Notes under the pieces: model-generated
The model's database searches: none
Seen by the model: only the letters and a program-made list of their open reading frames with translations
What the model was told of the DNA's origin: nothing
Assembly: GCA_016648135.1 (NCBI GenBank)
Contig: JADDOH010010865.1
Span: 53,087 to 117,086 of the forward strand
Direction: 5' to 3'
Source: Agrypnia vestita
Lineage: Eukaryota; Arthropoda; Insecta; Trichoptera; Phryganeidae
Length of the DNA stretch: 64,000 nucleotides
Shown here: piece by piece, positions 33,290-44,451 of the stretch
How positions within the stretch are numbered: the first letter of the stretch is position 1
How the letters are laid out: each line of letters opens with the position of its first letter
Translations under genes and position numbers: made by a program

Positions 33290-34516
33290 ATGCCTCGTAA
33301 GCATTATGAGAATGTCAGAAAACGAAAGTTACCATGTAGAGGAATTAGTTTAAGAAGTAGTTTGCCCCAAGAACACAGGTAAATCATTTTATAACACATT
33401 TCAAATATCGAGGTGACAGTATTCAAACAATATTTTTAGGTTAGAATACAAAAATTCTGTCAAAATTCACTGTTTTTATCGAATGAATTGAACGTTTTTT
33501 TTCATTGTACTTTTATATTTTATTAAACAATATCCTATATACACTTTGGCCTGTATACATGTAAAATTTTGGCAATTTTTAATACTTCATTAATGATATT
33601 TTTAAAAAACTAAAAACTGTATTTCGCCTTACGTTGACGAAGTAGGGATGAGAAATTTCTTAAATCGACATTTGTACTGCGCATCGGTATACTTTGTACT
33701 GTATGATTTTAGCTTTGATTGTTAAGGATTTAGTTTATTTTTGAATTATATTTACATTATTACATCCATATATTTACAATATTGTATTTATAATTTTTAA
33801 TAGGAGTCCACCCGAAACTCCTATCAAAAAAAAAATGCACGAAACTTTGATTAGTGTTGATGAGACGGATAATAAATTACAGGTAATTTTAAAAATATCT
33901 TCCGCTAATTTTTAAGGAATAATACTAAAAGCCCATCTCTGTCATATTACGCTGGGTACCTGGGCATTTTATTACCTTAGTAGAACAATTAAACTTTTCA
34001 AAACATTAGGAAAACAACGAGATTAAGTGCGTTTAATGTTATTAAATTTTTTTTTATAAATTTCGCCACCTCTTTTGACGCTTTATAACAACTTGCCTGA
34101 CCATCATGTCTTATAAAATTTCCTCTGCATTTCTCACTACACACATTAAATTATTTTTTTATATTAAATACTAATAAATATTTTTTTAGAAAACAAATGA
34201 ACCTATAGAAATAATAGGAAGACGAATAATTGATTTCCAACACGTTTTTGAGGAACTGAAGAAAATTGGTTCTCATTGTGATCAATATGGATGCACGCTT
34301 TGAAACATTTATATATACAATGAAATTAGGAAAGGATTTAAATCTACGTATAAAATGCAATGTAACATGTGCAATTTAAAAATGAGCTTGTCTTCGCACA
34401 TTGAGTGTAATTTAGATATTAACCATGCAGCCGTATCTGGAGCTATGAGCATTGGTATAGGTTTTGCAAATTTCCAGCAATTAACTGAGACCATGGAAAT
34501 ACAAGCTATGACCTGA
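33290..34516 (+). pseudogene. Three-exon gene remnant, Mutator-like transposase-domain family
   Basis: Exon 1 is 33290-33378 (MPRKHYENVRKRKL...) with donor CAG|GTAAAT. Exon 2 is 33804-33882, acceptor TTTTTAATAG, donor CAG|GTAATT. Exon 3 starts at 34190 after TTTTTTTAG. Phases agree: exon 1 ends with two bases of an Arg codon and exon 2 supplies the third. The joined frame stays open until a TGA at 34301, after IIGRRIIDFQHVFEELKKI and a GCTL end. The same frame continues beyond the TGA with KMQCNMCN and LDINHAAVSGAMSIGIGFAN, ending at 34516. The GRRI[IV]D, CxMC and DIN.AAV.G...GIG blocks are those of a multi-copy insect protein family annotated with a Mutator-like transposase domain. The first stop and loss of the rest of the domain argue for a pseudogene. 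Intron lengths are 425 and 307 bp. Confidence 0.75.
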
Positions 34517-34519
34517 AAA

Positions 34520-34740
34520 TGTTTTTATGTTTTATTATCCGTGAATTTTTTCCTATTGTAACGATCCGAATTTTGATCTCTTCGTTATGATACGTTAATA
34601 TTTTCGGTTGCTATGTTTTTATATCCGTTTTTTACGAATCGTCTATGTTTATTATCCGTGATTATTATCATTTTTAACGATCTGATATATGATCCATTCG
34701 TTATTGTAGGTTAATATTTTCCGTTGATTTTCTGTTATTA
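34520..34740. repeat. Two-unit tandem duplication
   Basis: Units beginning ATGTTTTATTATCCGTGA (about 34526) and ATGTTTATTATCCGTGATTA (about 34646) share ATTTTTAACGATC-like and CGTTAT.ATACGTTAATATTTTC-like blocks. The period is about 120 bp. Confidence 0.6.
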
Positions 34741-34742
34741 AA

Positions 34743-35127
34743 GTAACTTATATAAATTATTAAAAATACATTTGTTTCAGAAATACAAGTAAAAAAAATG
34801 TTTGATCATTTTGCATCATCACCTTGCAGAAATCATTTTATCATTTTATTTGACTTGTATTAATGCGAATGAATTTTAAATATTCGACATAAGTTACTTT
34901 CACGAAAGTCTTACGTCTTACAAAAGATGATTCAGACTTTTTTTATTTCTATATCTTCTTTATAATTAATTATATTTTCACGGGTGTAAGACTAGTAATT
35001 AATAACGACCCTTGCGTGACCGCGCAACATGAGCCGAGGGCTGATTGCTTGCCATACTCTAAATATCTAATGTTGTCATTCCAGCAAGTTACGAATGGAT
35101 AACGAAATTATTATATTTAGATATTTA
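34743..35127 (+). repeat. Composite unit 1: foldback-MITE core plus RTE-like repeat
   Basis: A foldback-family core (AAAAATACATTTGTTTCAGA, then CATAAGTTACTTTCACGAAA) runs directly into an RTE-like copy from about 34976 (CACGGGTGTAAGACTAGTAA to AACGAAATTATTATATTTAG). Confidence 0.65.
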
Positions 35128-35133
35128 AATTTT

Positions 35134-35880
35134 TTAATTGTTATTTAAGTTACTGATGTAGAATATTAAAAATACATTCGCTTCAATACAAGTAAAAAAA
35201 ATGTTTAGTCATTTTGCACTATCACCCTTCAGAAATTTGAAAAACATATAATACATTTTATAAAGTTAATCTGTGCTATTCTGAAAATAGCAATATTGGG
35301 ATGTCAGATCTTTATCCCAATCTTGACAGGTATGTATAAAATTTTATTGCCACTAATTTCGATGTTTTAAGTTTGGCATGTTTGAAATTAATGAATTCAA
35401 TCAATCAGAAAGCCCTAAAACGTAAACAAATGTTAATGTATTCACAATTAAAAATAATGAGCTTTCTAATTGATTGAATTCATTAATTTCAAACCGGTCA
35501 AACATAAAACGTCAAAAAAACGGCATCACAATGTAATACAATAACTGTCAAGATACAGAAATGGCAATTTTGCTTAGTTCAGAATATGGATGATTATAAT
35601 TTTATTTGACTTTTATTAATGCGAATTACTTTTAAATATTCGATATAAGTTACTTTCATGAAAGTCTTACGTTTTGAAAAGATAATTCAGATTTTTTTTA
35701 TTTCTATATTCTCTTTATACTTAACCATATTTTCACGGGTGTACGGACTATATAGTAATTAATAACAACTCTTGTGTGACCGCGCAATAAGTGTTGAGCG
35801 CTGATTGTTTGTCACATTCTAAATATCTAAAGTCGTCTTTCCAGTAAGTTACGGACAGACAAAGAAATTATTATTATTTT
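35134..35880 (+). repeat. Composite unit 2, duplicated from unit 1 and interrupted
   Basis: The same composite order as 34743-35127 (AATACATTCGCTTCAATACA; later GATATAAGTTACTTTCATGA; then CACGGGTGTACGGACTATAT), so the junction was duplicated as a block. A 330-bp MITE sits inside, and the copy ends in an (ATT)n run. Confidence 0.65.
35267..35596. mobile_element. Foldback MITE, ~330 bp, inside unit 2
   Basis: The ends TAATC....TATTCTGAA are inverted (left 35267, right 35596). The centre is a strong hairpin: GAAATTAATGAATTCAATCA (from 35385) against TGATTGAATTCATTAATTTC (to about 35493). It is absent from the corresponding position in unit 1. Confidence 0.65.
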
Positions 35881-37015
35881 TATTATTATTATTATTTTGT
35901 CTTTATTCTACTTTTTAAGTATAACTTCTAACGCGCATACAAAAGTACACGCATAATTTTTTTTAAATGGTTTATATTTAATTTTTTTTTTTTTTTACGT
36001 AACATTGTATTTAACATTGATATTAAACAAAATGTTATAAAACAATAAAAAATATAGTTTAAATTCACACAGTAACATGTTACATGTAATGGAGATCTTA
36101 AAAAATGTTTTTCTTAAAAATCAGAAAAATAGCACAAAAAAGCAAATTTTGAGTGAAATTTCAGAAAGATACAATATCCATTGAATTACGGTCGGCTTTG
36201 TGACATCTCTAATATAAGGATCGAATAATTATCGTAGAGAAAAATTTCGCCAAACTTGCAAAACTTACGTTCATATAGAAAGGGTTACGAATGTAGCACT
36301 ACGCAGTTAAAAGGTCAGGCGTTAAAGTTTGCACATTTCTATTTCGTTTTATAGTATTGTATATTTCTCGATATCTTTTTTTGTGCTTAAATAATACATG
36401 TTTGAGCGAAACTAGCGCCATTTTTAGCGGGAAGTGATTAAACTAATTCCAACATTGAAGGTATAAGAGCCTCTTAAACAGGTTGATTGAATAATATGAA
36501 AAAAATATCTCATCTCTTGTGTTCCTGGACTCGAAATAGTTTTAATTAATCACATTCTGTCAGTTGGTGGTGTATGTTGTTACAATGTCTAATGTCGTAT
36601 AATTTGTATGTATAGCATAAATTGAATGAGATGTATAAGTGGGTGATATAATTATTGGATCGATTAACTTATTTTTTTAATATGTTTTATGTAAAATATT
36701 TCTGTTGGTAAATCGATTTTCAATTTTGAAAGTCGATAAATATATATATTATATATATATATATAGATATATATATATATATATATATATTTGTATAGTA
36801 GGTACATAATATAATGATTTTATAAAATAAATTACATTTATGTTATTACTTTTTGAATATTTTATTATACTCACCATTCTATGAGCTAATAGCTCGAGTT
36901 TATGGGAGGAGTATTTACATTCTTAAATGCATATTGGTATACTATAAAATCATTAGTATATAAAATAATGAGTTTATAAAATAAAACACTGGTGTACTAT
37001 AATATATCAACTTTG
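35881..37015. other. AT-rich stretch with (TA)n at 36740-36790
   Basis: No gene seen. The 36740-36790 run is alternating TA with one GA interruption. Confidence 0.5.
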
Positions 37016-37017
37016 TA

Positions 37018-37255
37018 TATAGGGTTATTTGGGAAACATTAATAACCTCGCAGGACTATATTCCTGCCTTGTTTTGAGTCGAAAATGTTCAAGCAACCAT
37101 GACCTAATATCGATAGTTATGGAGTTATGCAATATCAAAGATAGCTTTTTTTTCAATATTTCTGACTTATTTTTTGCAAAACGTTGAACTATCATTGCAG
37201 TAACTTATATTGATTAGGAAAAATTTATTCGTTTCAATACAAGTTAAATAAAATG
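37018..37255. mobile_element. One arm of the 9814-type foldback MITE
   Basis: GCAGGACTATATTCCTGCC and CATGACCTAATATCGATAGT match the left arm of 9814-10335. The other arm is missing. Confidence 0.65.
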
Positions 37256-37261
37256 AACATG

Positions 37262-37485
37262 AAATGGTTCGCGTCTGCTAAATCCTATATGTACTGTATT
37301 TTTGACCGGTCACTCAGGCCGGTTCGGGTTTGCTGGCCCGGTGTTCAAGCCCCATCTTTGGCCGTTTAATTTTGTTTTCTTTTAGCCGTGAATTCGAACG
37401 AAATTACGGACCTTACACGAAGTTACGGACAGACAGACAGACGGACGGAGGAACAGACAACTAAATATTTATGTTTGATACAGTT
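37262..37485 (+). repeat. RTE-like/SINE-like dispersed repeat
   Basis: GGTTCGCGTCTGCTAAATCC, then GCCGTGAATTCGAACGAAAT, then CGGACAGACAGACAGACGGA and a TTATGTTTGATA tail. Confidence 0.75.
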
Positions 37486-37763
37486 TACGGGGTGGGATTT
37501 ATTTATGAAATTATTTTTATATGTTTTGTGTAGGACGTTAGTTTGGTAAAATTTTGTAAGAGGTAGTACCTACTGGTTTATGTTAATAGGTTTTGAAATA
37601 TATCTACAGTAGGAAAGTCATAAGATTTTTTTATATAAATAATCAAACGTTTACTGCGTTAGTTAATTTTTATTAGTAAACAATTGGAGAAATTGTATTT
37701 TTTCATTTTTATAGCGTTAACTTTGTGGTTGGACATAATTATTAACTATATTAACTAAAAATT

Positions 37764-37970
37764 AATTAATTAAAACTTTGTATAAAAAACTTGGAGTAAC
37801 TTTACGTTTACCAGTTTCAATAGCACTGTATCTTCACCAGGAGGGATGCATACTGCGTATGTAAATTATACGTATAAAGTACACGTCCGTCCTGATGAAA
37901 ATACAGTGGTATCGAAACTGGTACACGTAAAGTTACTCCAAGTGTTTAATACAAAAAAAAAGTTAATTAA
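37764..37970. mobile_element. Inverted pair of ribozyme-containing arms
   Basis: Arms 37764-37844 and 37887-37970 share ACTTGGAGTAACTTTACGT in opposite orientation, with a 42-bp spacer. The left arm holds a degraded minus-strand motif (CTGGTGA for CTGATGA at 37840-37834). Confidence 0.65.
37888..37933 (+). ncRNA. Hammerhead-like motif (family E)
   Basis: CTGATGA at 37892-37898, extra A, stem II (A/G)ATAC-AGTG-GTATC, GAAA at 37914-37917, stem III AC/GT around TG, A at the predicted cleavage position (37923). I do not see a good stem I, so it is probably inactive. A diverged minus copy is at 42505-42541. Confidence 0.5.
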
Positions 37971-38059
37971 AATGAATAAGTGAGAATTTGTATCCAGTAG
38001 CCACAACAAAATGACGTGCTTACCCGTAGCGTGTATAATAATGTATCGTTATTAGTCGT

Positions 38060-38435
38060 TGTATCAATTGACGGTTCGTCTCAAAGATCTCGGGTGCGGC
38101 AGCGGCAGCGGCAGCTCTCTCTCATTTGACTTGAAACTGGCCGAGGAACCCGCGGAGTTCACTCGACACGTCTGCTGATGTACGATGTCGCTCAAACCCA
38201 ATCAGATACGCCGGCTCCGCTGGAAGACCACTCGGATAATACCGGATCTAGTCATTCATCTGGCCATTACGTTCTCGCTGATAGCATCGCACTTAACAAA
38301 TGGCATCTTCTAGGAATCGATGTCGCATTGTCACCTGGACCCCTTGAAAATAGATTTTCTCTTGTATGCGCCGCGCTATCTTCTAGTTTCATTGAATTCC
38401 CACTTTATGTTTTGTTTGCATGTTTATATTATTAA
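38060..38435. other. GC-richer island with (GGCAGC)n
   Basis: GCGGCAGCGGCAGCGGCAGC at 38096-38115 is followed by mixed-composition DNA containing an 85-codon frame (38178-38435) with a Ser/Thr/Asp-rich start. No domain is recognised. Confidence 0.25.
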
Positions 38436-38790
38436 TTTAAACCTTGTGGTATTCTCAAAAAGTTTAGTGTTTGAAAGAGAATTTATAACAAGGAAATTAA
38501 TAACTATCATCATCCCCTAGATAAGTAATAATAATATTATTCGACGGATAAAGTTAATGATACGTTTCATATCCAACGAATATTCTAATTTGGAATTTTT
38601 ACTCCCTTTCTTTTAACTCGTAGCGTCTGCCGAAAAATCTTTGGATCGATTTTTAACCCTTTTCCCGTGATCCAATCGAGCTGAAACTTTGCAGGCAGAC
38701 TCTTGGCGACGATAAAAATGATGTAACAAATTTTCGTTTGAAAAAATTTAATTGTATAATTTTGGATTTTTCGAAATTTTAACGGTTTTT

Positions 38791-39051
38791 TCAAATTGGA
38801 AACCATACAAATGAGAAAGAGCCCGAAGCGTGGAGAAGGCGCGAAATCTGTTTCAAATACTCTGACTCGAGCCATGGGTCCGATCAGACGGTTTCGCCGA
38901 CGCCGTGCCGCCATATACCAATTATTACGTTTTCAATATTCTATAAGTTTTAAGGATATTGGATATACATGGAATAGATTTTTCACATGAACTTTAAGCA
39001 AGAGGAATATGTTGATAGAATATCAAATTGGAAACCATACAAATGAGAAAG
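38791..39051 (+). repeat. 29-bp direct repeat, 232 bp apart
   Basis: TCAAATTGGAAACCATACAA plus ATGAGAAAG occurs at 38791-38819 and again at 39023-39051, identical by eye. The DNA between them includes a CG-rich patch (38870-38925). Confidence 0.85.
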
Positions 39052-40595
39052 GGAGTTTAATAAAACTTGGTTTTAATGGGTTGGTTTTTTCTGGAGGTAG
39101 GAGGAGGAGGTGTGAAACGGACCCATGTTATTTGTTGTTTTTATACCTATAAATAATACCCATAAATATTTGCCGAACTACCTCGAATCAAATCAACATT
39201 GGTAACAACATACAATTGAACACAAATTAATTTTACTGTTAAGAGTTTTATAGTGCATATTTAAAGTTACAATGTTTCAAAAGATTGCCGCACATTTTTT
39301 AATGAAGTGTACAGTGTAACAATAATGACTTCAGAAGGCTTTTCGGTTATTTTTTAAAGAAATACTTTTGTATTTTGTTACTTACATATGACAGTCTTGT
39401 GCTGGGGTAGCAATTCAATCCTTTTTAATAGTATAAAATTTAGTATTTTCATTTTTTTTTCTAAAGAACTTCTCCAGTTTGTACAGGATTCAATTTATAA
39501 AATGTCACGTCCTTGGAGGCTGGCCGTGAGCCATTGTCCCCCGTGTCCCGGGAATATTGGAAAATTTCTACCAGCGCGTTTGTCGTTTTGCAAAAACCGG
39601 ATTTCTTTGATTGTCTAATTGAAATTCATGCGAAAGGAGCGCAAATGTCTTCCCCCCGTATGGATTTATTTACTGCCGTTGTAAGCGGCGCAACGATCCT
39701 CCGCAGCGATATTGAATGTGGTGAATGCGGAGAATGAAACCGTTGAGTATTCGCGTGTCTAGCGGCTACCGACATCTCGGCCAATGGGGTACGGGAGAAT
39801 TTTATGAGTAAGGTCAAGGTCTGTTGAAAGCGTGTCCATTAAATTCCACTTATTATATTATACCACTCGATGTTGGCAGTTATGTCGATAAAATTTAATC
39901 ATATTAATCTTTAGAATCCACTAAATATTTAGCCGGTTAACCGGTAAACAGCGGACGTCAAGTTATTGTTCAGCAGATAAAATCTTATTAACATATTACA
40001 TCCTCATTATACTTAGACTAGCTTACTTCGAACCTTCTTTTCTTTTCATGTCTTTCTTAAGGCCATTAGTAATATTTCCTTACGGTTGTAAAACTAGGCT
40101 TTACCCTGACAAGGCCTGGCATTGTGCGTTTGTTACTAATGCCACATGTTTTTCTTCTTAGATGCATATCATTTTGATTTATTCTAAACGACTATTGTAC
40201 CAGCGTAGCTTACCGTCGATACATTTAAAGCTTACGGTAAAGCTCAAAGCTGTTTTCATCAAATGAAACTTTTTGACACGACCAACAATTCGCCTCAGCT
40301 GATGGCTTCGCCGACACTTCGAAGAGAAATCGGAAACTAAGGTATTTAAACATGTAGAAGTCGAGAAATTTTTTATATTTTTTGAGATTTTCTTGAGAGA
40401 AATTCGACTGATAGTCAAGCCCAGCAGGTAGCATTTTTTTTGTAAATTACGATGAAAAAAAATATAGAATGACAACGATAAAACCAATATATCATTAGAA
40501 AACCGTGCCCTTTCAAGACCCAGATAACGAACGAAAATTGGAAGAATTTTAGAATCCTATAAGAAGACTCGTAAATCTCCTTAAAATTTATATTA
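39052..40595. other. No recognised gene; GC-richer patch at 39500-39830
   Basis: Open frames of 60-100 codons overlap on both strands in the patch. None shows a domain. Confidence 0.35.
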
Positions 40596-40599
40596 TATT

Positions 40600-40770
40600 T
40601 TTCTTTATATATTTGTATCTATATTTTAAGTATTTTCTTTTCTCTTTATGTCATTATGTTTACATGTTACTGTTTTTTTCTCTTTAAACTATATATATAT
40701 TCTGTTAATGTACACTTACCTATCTATTGTAAAAGCCCAATAGGACGTTAATAAATAAATAAATAAAAAC
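40600..40770 (+). mobile_element. 3' tail of a retroposon with (TAAA)n end
   Basis: TTGTAAAAGCCCAATAGGAC followed by GTTAATAAATAAATAAATAA. It matches the tail at 51575-51615 (TTGTAAAAGCCCCTTGGGCG plus TAAATAAATAAATA). Confidence 0.55.
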
Positions 40771-41400
40771 TAAACGTACCCACACTTAAGATTCTAAAGG
40801 ATTAAACGCAACCCACTCATTTAAAAAATTTAAAACAATAGTGAAGATTGTGTGCATATTCATATCAACAATTAACTTTTATTTTAATATAAACAAACAA
40901 TTAGTGTTTCAAAAAATTAATTATAATTTCGACTATGCTGGTGTCGTATATTTTACAATCGACTTAATATAAAGTCATCTTCAAATTTGTGGCATATTTT
41001 TAATTTTATTTTTTCTCAGTTACTAATCATCGATACAATCAGGTACAAATCTCAAATAACGGTTGTTGTTGTGTAACCGGTTAACATAATGATTTTGACC
41101 ATAACAAATGTTAAATCTTTTTATTAATAAGCTCTTAAATAATAGAGCTTGTTACAAAGTTCACCAGGTGTACATATTTTTTAAATATACTTCCAATACT
41201 AGTATTATATTATGTCGATGTTAAGAATGTACAAAGTATATCAAAATGTAAATCGATGCATTAAATTCTTTCACAAAAACTAACATTCTATAGTTTTAAT
41301 GACAATAAACTAAAATTACATGACATAGAAATGACATAAACTAAAATTACATGACACAAAATGACATAAAACTAACATTCTATAGTTTTAATAAATAATA
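40771..41400. other. AT-rich stretch with a short tandem at 41282-41390
   Basis: ACTAAAATTACATGACA and TAACATTCTATAGTTTTAAT each occur twice within about 110 bp. Confidence 0.5.
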
Positions 41401-41404
41401 AACA

Positions 41405-41680
41405 GTCTAGTGGGGGAATAGCAAGATATTGGAGCACTCGATTATCACGCGAGAGCTAGTGAGATTGATACTCGGCCCCTCTGAAATCTGAAAATCGGAA
41501 GAAAAAAACAAGGCGCTGTTTCTAGCGCAGTTTTCGTGAGAAATTTTACTGGGGCTGATTCGGGTTGGTGCAAAATAATTGAAGAATTCCACCTGGCGGT
41601 GTTCAACAGAAGGTTTAGGAGTCATGACGATACGATGACGACTACCTATCATAATAAATAAGATTAGCGTTGTTGTACTA
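41405..41680 (+). mobile_element. Possible tRNA-derived SINE
   Basis: GGAGCACTCGATTATCACGC then GAGATTGATACTCGG imitate a tRNA anticodon arm and B box. The A box is poor (AAGATATTGG). The 200-bp body is unlike the other SINE family here. Confidence 0.4.
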
Positions 41681-41699
41681 ATCGCCGAGACTAAAGCTA

Positions 41700-42500
41700 A
41701 AGCAGGAAGTGGGCGTGGAGGTACCGGACTGTCTATCGCGCCCCATTCATATTCCTATAGCAACAGTCCCAGTCCCATATCGCGAGATTTATTTGCACCG
41801 TGGGAGTTGTTTTGAAAGCTTTTGAGATCTTACAATGTGAAATTCGTATTACGTATTTTATTATCTCAATAATTTGCTCCGAGATGGCCAGAAATCGTTC
41901 ATCATAATTCAGCTTGCTCGATGTTCCGGTCCCACCCACGTCCTTACGCGGCGCGTTTGCATCGCGGAGGAAGCCATATTTTAGCAACACGGTAACTGGA
42001 GCGCATCAACAATAGATCCTTGGGTCGATTTACGTTCGAATCTGGAGAAATTGAGTTTCTCAGAAAATTGTTACTTGGATGATAGTTATGTTCATTTAGA
42101 GTAAATTGTTATTTGCTGTGTTTTAATACATCCATTAATAATCGAAACTTCCAAATAGTAAAATTTCCGTGATCATGATTTGGTTTTAAAACCCGCTGGT
42201 CTTTTTAAAAATGTCGTCTCCCTGTCACATCTCAAATTGACCTCCGGAAAATTTTACATAAATTGACCGGCGTATATATAGTTATGTATAATTCATTCAT
42301 TTCTGTCAAATTCTAAAACTGAACCTAGCTTGTCCTTATGTCTACTAATAAATTTAAAATTTTATTTTTTATGCTGACGGCTCATTTCCTAGCGTCTGAC
42401 AAAGTTTATTATTAAATAATAAAAGCCGAAATTCTGAGTGGTTAAAACAATTATTAATTATTTTTATATACATATATTGTATAAACCACAATGATCGTCT
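41700..42500. other. No recognised feature
   Basis: An 85-codon minus frame (41733-41990) is not recognisable. Confidence 0.4.
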
Positions 42501-42504
42501 TTAA

Positions 42505-42541
42505 CTTCGACTGGTTTTGATACCACTGTACTTGTCAGGAC
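42505..42541 (-). ncRNA. Vestige of family E hammerhead-like motif
   Basis: The minus strand reads CTGACAA, then GTACAGTGGTATC, then AAAACCAGTC. The boxes are mutated relative to 37888-37933, so it is inactive by inspection. Confidence 0.4.
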
Positions 42542-42549
42542 GAATGTGC

Positions 42550-43340
42550 AATTATATGTAGAAAATTGTTGGTGGCGCGGCGAAATGGGGAATATATTAA
42601 ATAACCAGTTACTCATTAAATTCAACTGGTTATTAATTATTTTAAATTTAGTGTTAAAGAATCTTTAATTTCTAACATTTATTAATTATCTAACCTAAGG
42701 TCTCCATCACTTTTATATAAAATATTAATGCCGTTTTCTTCTTTAAATGTGTGATCTGTCTCTAAAATGTGATATGCGAATTCTGAAAAAAAATGTTGTT
42801 GCTATAGGTCGACCACAATCAAAAGACTATTACCTAGTTTTGTCCGGTAAGAAGAAAGTGGGGAAAAGTTGCCTTGCAAGCCCGTTTACAAGCCTTAATA
42901 CAATATTCCAAATAAATATATATTTTTTAGTTTAAAAAAAGGTTACTTACTTACTAGAAAAATTTCTTTTGTGTTCATTTTTTGCATTGTAACTACACAC
43001 ATATTTTTTGCGCACATTCTTTTGAATGCTCTCTAGCTATACTATATTTAATCCAATTTTAAAACTTCATGTCGTTTTACCTACGTTACCTACCTCGTTT
43101 ATAAGGCTGAGCAGTCATTGCAATTTATAATAATTATTTTTAATGTTGAATATCCCTGCATTCATACTCAGAGATGCACTCATACAGAAAATATTTTATT
43201 GCTCGTAATATATTTGTACTGTGGGATTAGTTATTACGATGGTATAATTTATTTTCATTTAATTATTATACTTTATTGGTATTACATTTCACTAATACGT
43301 TTTGCATGCACACTACAGATTTTCCTCTGCAGTGCTTGTA
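42550..43340. other. AT-rich stretch without recognised features
   Basis: Nothing supported by eye. Confidence 0.5.
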
Positions 43341-43343
43341 GAA

Positions 43344-43790
43344 TACAGGGTGTAACAGAACTACACCAAAATATTATATTACTACTTAGATTCCTAACTA
43401 AGTTACGAGCCGAAATTGTAAAATTTCGTAAAAAATATCAATTGTTATCGAGATAAGCATCTTCGAAGTTTGCATCTTTTTTTCAATATTTCTGTCTTAA
43501 ACGTTAGACTATCTTTAAAGCAACTTCGAATATTATACAGTCATTCTCTTTAATGTCTTTAATGCAAGTCAAATAAATTGATTGACCTTACAGGAATTTG
43601 AACCAGATTTATTATGTAAGGTTTTAGTCCTTTTTTTTACTTGAACGAATTTATAATATTCGATATAGGTTACTTTAGTGATAACACTCCACCATTTTGC
43701 TTGAAGATTTCAGAAAACAAGTCAGAAATATTCTAAAAGAAATGCAAATTTTTATGTCGCTCATTTCCATAACCGTTGATATTTACTAGT
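43344..43790. mobile_element. Foldback MITE, TACAGGGTGT family
   Basis: The start TACAGGGTGTAACAGAAC is like 5635. Inner blocks (CATCTTCGAAGTTTGCATCT against AAATGCAAATTTTTATGTCG) are inverted around about 43600. The right end is eroded. Confidence 0.6.
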
Positions 43791-43799
43791 ATTATAAAA

Positions 43800-44120
43800 C
43801 TTCCCCCTTATAGTTTAGACAGAAATCATCCACCTATAAAATATCGCGCACTCGCTCTGAGAGATCCTGTACATTCCATGGGTGAGTCCCCGGCGTCCTG
43901 TATTTGTACATCGACGGCGTCTTATCCGCGCGATTCGCCGCGGGTTGTGCCGCCGCATAGGTCATTTTGTACATGGACATTATTTATATCTGACGCTAAA
44001 TACAATAAATGATACCTGCGGCCGGTAATCTTCACCGGAGGATTTCTCCAGACGTTATATGATCATCACTGATTATAGACCGCGGATGCCTGGACCCTCG
44101 TAATGGAATTCCAGTTGGCC
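43800..44120. other. GC-richer unique island
   Basis: CG-dense with CGCGCGATTCGCCGCGGG near 43928 and an inverted CCGGTAATCTTCACCGG. Not similar to any repeat in the window. A 78-codon frame at 43776-44012 is not recognisable. Confidence 0.3.
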
Positions 44121-44406
44121 GCCTCCTTTAAATTATGAAAATGTATTCCTCTATTTGTAACCCTACAGCCAGCTCACCATTACTCAGTCGCGCTACACAT
44201 TATAAACATAAATTAATTTGCTCGGACATGGGAGCTATTTAGATGGGTACTTCATTATCTAATGTGACTTGTGATTTGACAGGAATTATTCATTTCGCCT
44301 TCTGCTATTCCGCTTACTTTCTTCCTGGGAAATTATCCCGATGTACTGAACTAAGTAGAATTAGTTTGATGAGGATTTATTACTAAGACCAAGCTAAATA
44401 ACACAA

Positions 44407-44451
44407 ACAATCCTGAAGAAGAGAACATTGTCCTCGATACATGTAGATTGT
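44407..44451 (+). ncRNA. Hammerhead-like motif with 6-bp stem I
   Basis: Stem I ACAATC (44407-44412) with GATTGT (44446-44451) is perfect. CTGAAGA at 44413-44419, extra A, stem II GAG..ACA/TGT..CTC, then GATAC instead of GAAAC, ACATGT stem III, A at the predicted cleavage position (44445). The A-to-T core change should block cleavage. Confidence 0.6.
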
